Position numbers and translations under genes: made by a program. A stretch of DNA of 9,142 nucleotides from an uncultured Dorea sp. (GTDB taxonomy: Bacteria; Bacillota; Clostridia; Lachnospirales; Lachnospiraceae), in assembly GCA_948844705.1 (NCBI GenBank), contig CAQNVT010000224.1:1-9142 (forward strand). The letters run 5' to 3'. Below are positions 6,754 to 9,142 of the stretch, piece after piece. Numbering within the stretch: position 1 is the stretch's first letter; the number at the start of each line of letters is the position of its first letter. Below the pieces are notes generated by a model that was given only the letters and a program-made list of their open reading frames with translations, made no database searches and had not been told where the DNA came from.

Positions 6754-7788
6754 TTGGGTATTGTATTAGCGATTATCATTTTCAGCTTTATAGTATTTTT
6801 TCATGAGCTGGGACATTTTGCACTGGCAAAGAAAAACGGGATAGATGTAGATGAATTTGCCATAGGAATGGGACCGGCAGTGTATTCCAAAGAATATAAG
6901 GGAACCAGATATGCGGTTCATTTATTTCCCATCGGAGGCTTCTGTGCCATGGGGGAAGATGACGAAGCAACAGATTCCCCGGGAAATTTTAACAATAAAT
7001 CTGTCTGGGCGCGTATTTCTGTAATAGCGGCGGGCCCTGTATTTAATTTTATACTTGCGTTCGTGGTGGCCGTGATACTGATTCTTATGGTCGGCTATGA
7101 CAAACCGGTGGTGAGTGAGGTGCCGGAGGGTACTCCGGCCGCAGAGGCCGGTATCGAGGCGGGAGATACGATCGTCAGGATGGGAGATAAAAGAATTCAT
7201 ATTTTCCGGGAGATTTCCATGTATAACCAGTTTCACCAGGGGGAGACGACGGAGATCACCTTCCTTCACGACGGTGAAAAAAAGACGGTTCTTGTAACAC
7301 CGATGCTGGACGAAGAGCTTAATTATTATCGGTTTGGTATCTCGGGAGGACGTTATACGAAGGCGAATCTTCTGACGGCGGCGCAGTACGGAGTCTATGA
7401 GCTGAGATACTGGATCGGCTTAACGCTTGACAGTCTTAAGATGCTGGTGAGAGGGCAGGTAGGCATCGACCAGATGTCAGGGCCCGTGGGAATCGTATCC
7501 ATGGTGGATGATACCTATAAGGAAAGCAGGAGCTACGGCGGATTTGCCGTGATCGTTGAGATGCTGAATATTGCCATATTCCTGTCGGCAAATCTGGGAG
7601 TGATGAACCTGCTTCCGCTGCCGGCTCTTGACGGGGGAAGGCTTGTATTTTTGTTCGTAGAAGCAGTAAGGAGAAAGCGGGTTCCGCCGGAGAAGGAAGG
7701 GTATGTACATCTTGTAGGAATTGCTCTTCTTATGGCGCTCATGGTGTTTGTAATGTTTAATGATATACGGAGAGTGTTTTTTAATTAG
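6754..7788 (+). CDS. rseP: RIP metalloprotease, site-2 protease family
   Basis: Membrane zinc metalloprotease (RseP/RasP/YluC group, M50) that cuts transmembrane segments, typically of anti-sigma factors, after a first cleavage. The zinc-binding HELGH is at 17-21 inside the first membrane helix. A loop with FPIGGFCAMGE (58-68) follows, then a second membrane segment at about 86-114. A PDZ domain lies at about 118-184 (GTPAAEAGIEAGDTI at 126-140). The family motif MSGPVGI is at 241-247, and NLLPLPALDGGR (285-296) supplies the third zinc ligand Asp293. A final membrane helix is at about 317-335. The length of 344 residues is normal. The start is TTG. No anti-sigma or sigma factor gene is visible, so its substrate cannot be named. 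It is the last gene of the operon here. Confidence 0.96.
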   Translation: MGIVLAIIIFSFIVFFHELGHFALAKKNGIDVDEFAIGMGPAVYSKEYKGTRYAVHLFPIGGFCAMGEDDEATDSPGNFNNKSVWARISVIAAGPVFNFILAFVVAVILILMVGYDKPVVSEVPEGTPAAEAGIEAGDTIVRMGDKRIHIFREISMYNQFHQGETTEITFLHDGEKKTVLVTPMLDEELNYYRFGISGGRYTKANLLTAAQYGVYELRYWIGLTLDSLKMLVRGQVGIDQMSGPVGIVSMVDDTYKESRSYGGFAVIVEMLNIAIFLSANLGVMNLLPLPALDGGRLVFLFVEAVRRKRVPPEKEGYVHLVGIALLMALMVFVMFNDIRRVFFN

Positions 7789-7872
7789 GAGAAGTTTTAT
7801 TCGGAGATATTAGTATAAAGAAAACCTGCGGCAGGTCTGCCGCAGGCTATAAAGAAATTATATGAGAATTTT
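7789..7872. other. Convergent intergenic gap
   Basis: 84 bases separate the stop of rseP from the stop of the convergent minus-strand gene. The gap contains an AGGAG-type sequence overlapping the rseP stop with no start or useful frame after it, and the hairpin at 7825-7846. I see no small gene. Confidence 0.6.
7814..7846 (-). terminator. Intrinsic terminator of the SpoIID-like gene
   Basis: A nine-bp GC-rich stem (7825-7833 with 7838-7846) closes on a GGTC tetraloop. Read on the minus strand it is followed at once by TTTTCTTTATA (7824-7814), a good U-tract, and lies about 26 bases past the stop of the minus-strand gene. On the plus strand the hairpin is followed by CTATAAAG, so it should stop rseP transcription only weakly. 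Confidence 0.85.
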
Positions 7873-9141
7873 TTATGTCAGTTCCGCAATTCGCGATACT
7901 CCCACATATATTTCAGATATTTTATACCAGGTCGGATAATCTACAATCCCTGTCTGAGGGAGACCGAATACGGACTGGAATTTTCTTACCGCGGCAGCGG
8001 TGGCAGGGCCGTAGATCCCGTCGGCAGTGATCTTCGGGATCGCCGGGTAGGCGCCGGAGATCACGGAAAGCTGCTCCTGCATCTGCCGTACCTTATCGCC
8101 GGTAGAGCCCTGGGTCAGATTATAGCCCGGCCAGGAGGCCGGAATACCGGAAATGGCTTCTGCGGTGTTGATATACATATTGCTTCCGTAGTAATACCGC
8201 AGGATTTCGATAGGGCTGTAGCCTTGATCGCCGAGGGACTTGGAGCCCCATTGGGTCATCCAGTTCGGGCACTGTACCTGTCTCCCGTCGCAGTATTGTG
8301 TGAGGATCGGTTGTCTCACGTTAGGCCGGGATAAGTAGTTGGAGAATAATTCGTCTACGATTGCAGATATCGTATCATAGATATTACGTTCTGGTATCCA
8401 CTTATGGTCAAAAGCCGTAGAAGAGGTGATGGTAAAATCGTAGCCTTTATTTCGGTACCACTCCGTATACACCCGGTTCAGGGTAAAGGACATGATCGCA
8501 AGGACATTTGCCCGGATCGTATTGGCGGGCCAGGTGGCGTAGATTTCGCTGGAGGCAACATTTTTAATATAATCCTTATAGCGTACATAATAATCCCTGG
8601 CCGTAGTATCACGGGGGCTTCCGTCATGGACGACAATATATTCAGGAACAACAACCCGGCTTAAGACGATCTCGCCCGTCTCGTTTACGGGTTTTATCTC
8701 TTCCTCAGGTATTTTTGGAGGATAGGTCCCGTATAATGTATGTGTGGGGATGACGAAGGTCTCGGCGCCTTCGCCGGGGGTGGAGGGGCGCAGGCTTATA
8801 TTCTGTATGGCGGTAACTGTGGAGAGAATTTCGGCTCCGGCAACGCTTACAGGTTCATAGCCCGGAGCATTGACCTGGATTGTATATTCGGAATAAGGCT
8901 GTTGCTCGTTATTTACATCAAGGCTATAATCCAGGGGCGGTGCAGGCAGGTCGATCGTCTCGGTCTGTCCGGAGGAATCGGTGGTAAGCTGTTCCAGCTG
9001 GTTTTCCGGCACTCCGGTATAAGAGATGGATATTGTGGCGTCGGTTACGGGGGGAAAAGTAAAGGGTGGAAAAAGAATAAAAATGTTAAGCTGATATTTA
9101 ATTTGTATCTTGGCGTAAATAGTTTTGTAGATATCATTAAG
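7873..9141 (-). CDS. SpoIID-like / peptidoglycan-binding domain protein, 5' partial
   Basis: Putative cell-wall or spore-cortex protein of a type common in Clostridia; its reaction is unproven. Residues are numbered from GTG 9012. Residues 1-75, plus DATISISYTG upstream of that GTG, resemble a carboxypeptidase-regulatory-like beta-sandwich (TTDSSGQTETIDL at 10-22, YTIQVNAPGYEPVSV at 43-57). Residues about 145-280 resemble SpoIID: KDYIKNVASSEIYATWP (146-162, candidate catalytic Glu156), then TITSSTAFDHKW (194-205), and MTQWGSKSLGDQGYSPIEIL (252-271). Residues about 302-366 are a PG_binding_1 domain (STGDKVRQMQEQL, DGIYGPATAAAVRKFQ, TGIVDYPTW). The frame stays open to the window edge with no ATG. 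GTG 9012 falls inside the beta domain, so it is not the true start. The true start lies outside the window or in the doubtful sequence at 9050-9142. A good terminator follows the stop. Confidence 0.88.
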   Translation of the reverse strand, partial: LNDIYKTIYAKIQIKYQLNIFILFPPFTFPPVTDATISISYTGVPENQLEQLTTDSSGQTETIDLPAPPLDYSLDVNNEQQPYSEYTIQVNAPGYEPVSVAGAEILSTVTAIQNISLRPSTPGEGAETFVIPTHTLYGTYPPKIPEEEIKPVNETGEIVLSRVVVPEYIVVHDGSPRDTTARDYYVRYKDYIKNVASSEIYATWPANTIRANVLAIMSFTLNRVYTEWYRNKGYDFTITSSTAFDHKWIPERNIYDTISAIVDELFSNYLSRPNVRQPILTQYCDGRQVQCPNWMTQWGSKSLGDQGYSPIEILRYYYGSNMYINTAEAISGIPASWPGYNLTQGSTGDKVRQMQEQLSVISGAYPAIPKITADGIYGPATAAAVRKFQSVFGLPQTGIVDYPTWYKISEIYVGVSRIAELT

Positions 9142-9142
9142 G
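9050..9142. other. Doubtful contig-end sequence upstream of the SpoIID-like gene
   Basis: This stretch is A/T-rich with homopolymers (a G-run at 9049-9054, A-runs near 9055, 9070 and 9079). Translated in the gene's frame it gives an unusual Phe/Pro/Ile/Lys-rich peptide just before the family-like VTDATISIS. No promoter or ribosome site stands out. I consider it either a genuine but divergent N-terminus or low-coverage end sequence with errors. Confidence 0.4.

Noticed and set aside
1..9142. Mobile element, tRNA, rRNA or riboswitch
   Set aside because: I found no transposase or integrase, no terminal repeats, no cloverleaf and no recognisable aptamer core in any gap; all gaps are under 160 bases.

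Overview
The window looks like a complete short contig from a low-to-moderate-GC Gram-positive Clostridia bacterium, most likely a Lachnospiraceae-type gut anaerobe. This rests on recognising protein families and gene order; no database search was run. Supporting signs are strong AGGAGG-type ribosome binding sites, GTG and TTG starts, and a pyrH-frr-uppS-cdsA-dxr-rseP block. The proteins at the left edge, the second gene and the right edge are of types common in that group. Bases 1-44 are not biological: they match the 3' part of the Illumina TruSeq universal (P5) adapter.

Layout. (1) 54-1067, minus: a membrane-anchored VanW-type envelope protein, cut off inside its VanW domain about 10 bases from the adapter. 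(2) 1068-1226: a divergent promoter region with one good sigma-A-like promoter in each direction. (3) 1227-2621, plus: a putative regulator with an AlbA_2 (Schlafen-type) domain, a GHKL-like ATP-binding region, a Gly/Asn/Asp linker built partly from 24-bp tandem repeats, and a winged helix. (4) 2622-2716: an extended -10 promoter for pyrH flanked by two dyads. (5) 2717-7788, plus: pyrH, frr, uppS, cdsA, dxr and rseP in one tight operon. (6) 7789-7872: a convergent gap holding an intrinsic terminator that serves the minus strand. (7) 7873 to the right edge, minus: a multidomain protein with a carboxypeptidase-regulatory-like beta domain, a SpoIID-like middle and a C-terminal peptidoglycan-binding domain. 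Its frame is still open at the window end.

How the genes fit together. The operon combines UMP phosphorylation (pyrH), ribosome recycling (frr), the lipid carrier for wall synthesis (uppS), CDP-diacylglycerol for phospholipids (cdsA), the committed MEP-pathway isoprenoid step that feeds uppS (dxr), and a site-2 membrane protease (rseP). It is flanked by two envelope-type proteins and a probable regulator. In many Firmicutes rpsB-tsf precede pyrH and ispG-polC follow rseP. Neither pair is present here, so the conserved cluster appears split at both ends.

Most of the window is ordinary core metabolism and I found no convincing new system. The points most worth a second look are the regulator with its repeat linker and short N-terminus, the SpoIID-like protein, the dyads around the pyrH promoter, and the artefacts at both contig ends.
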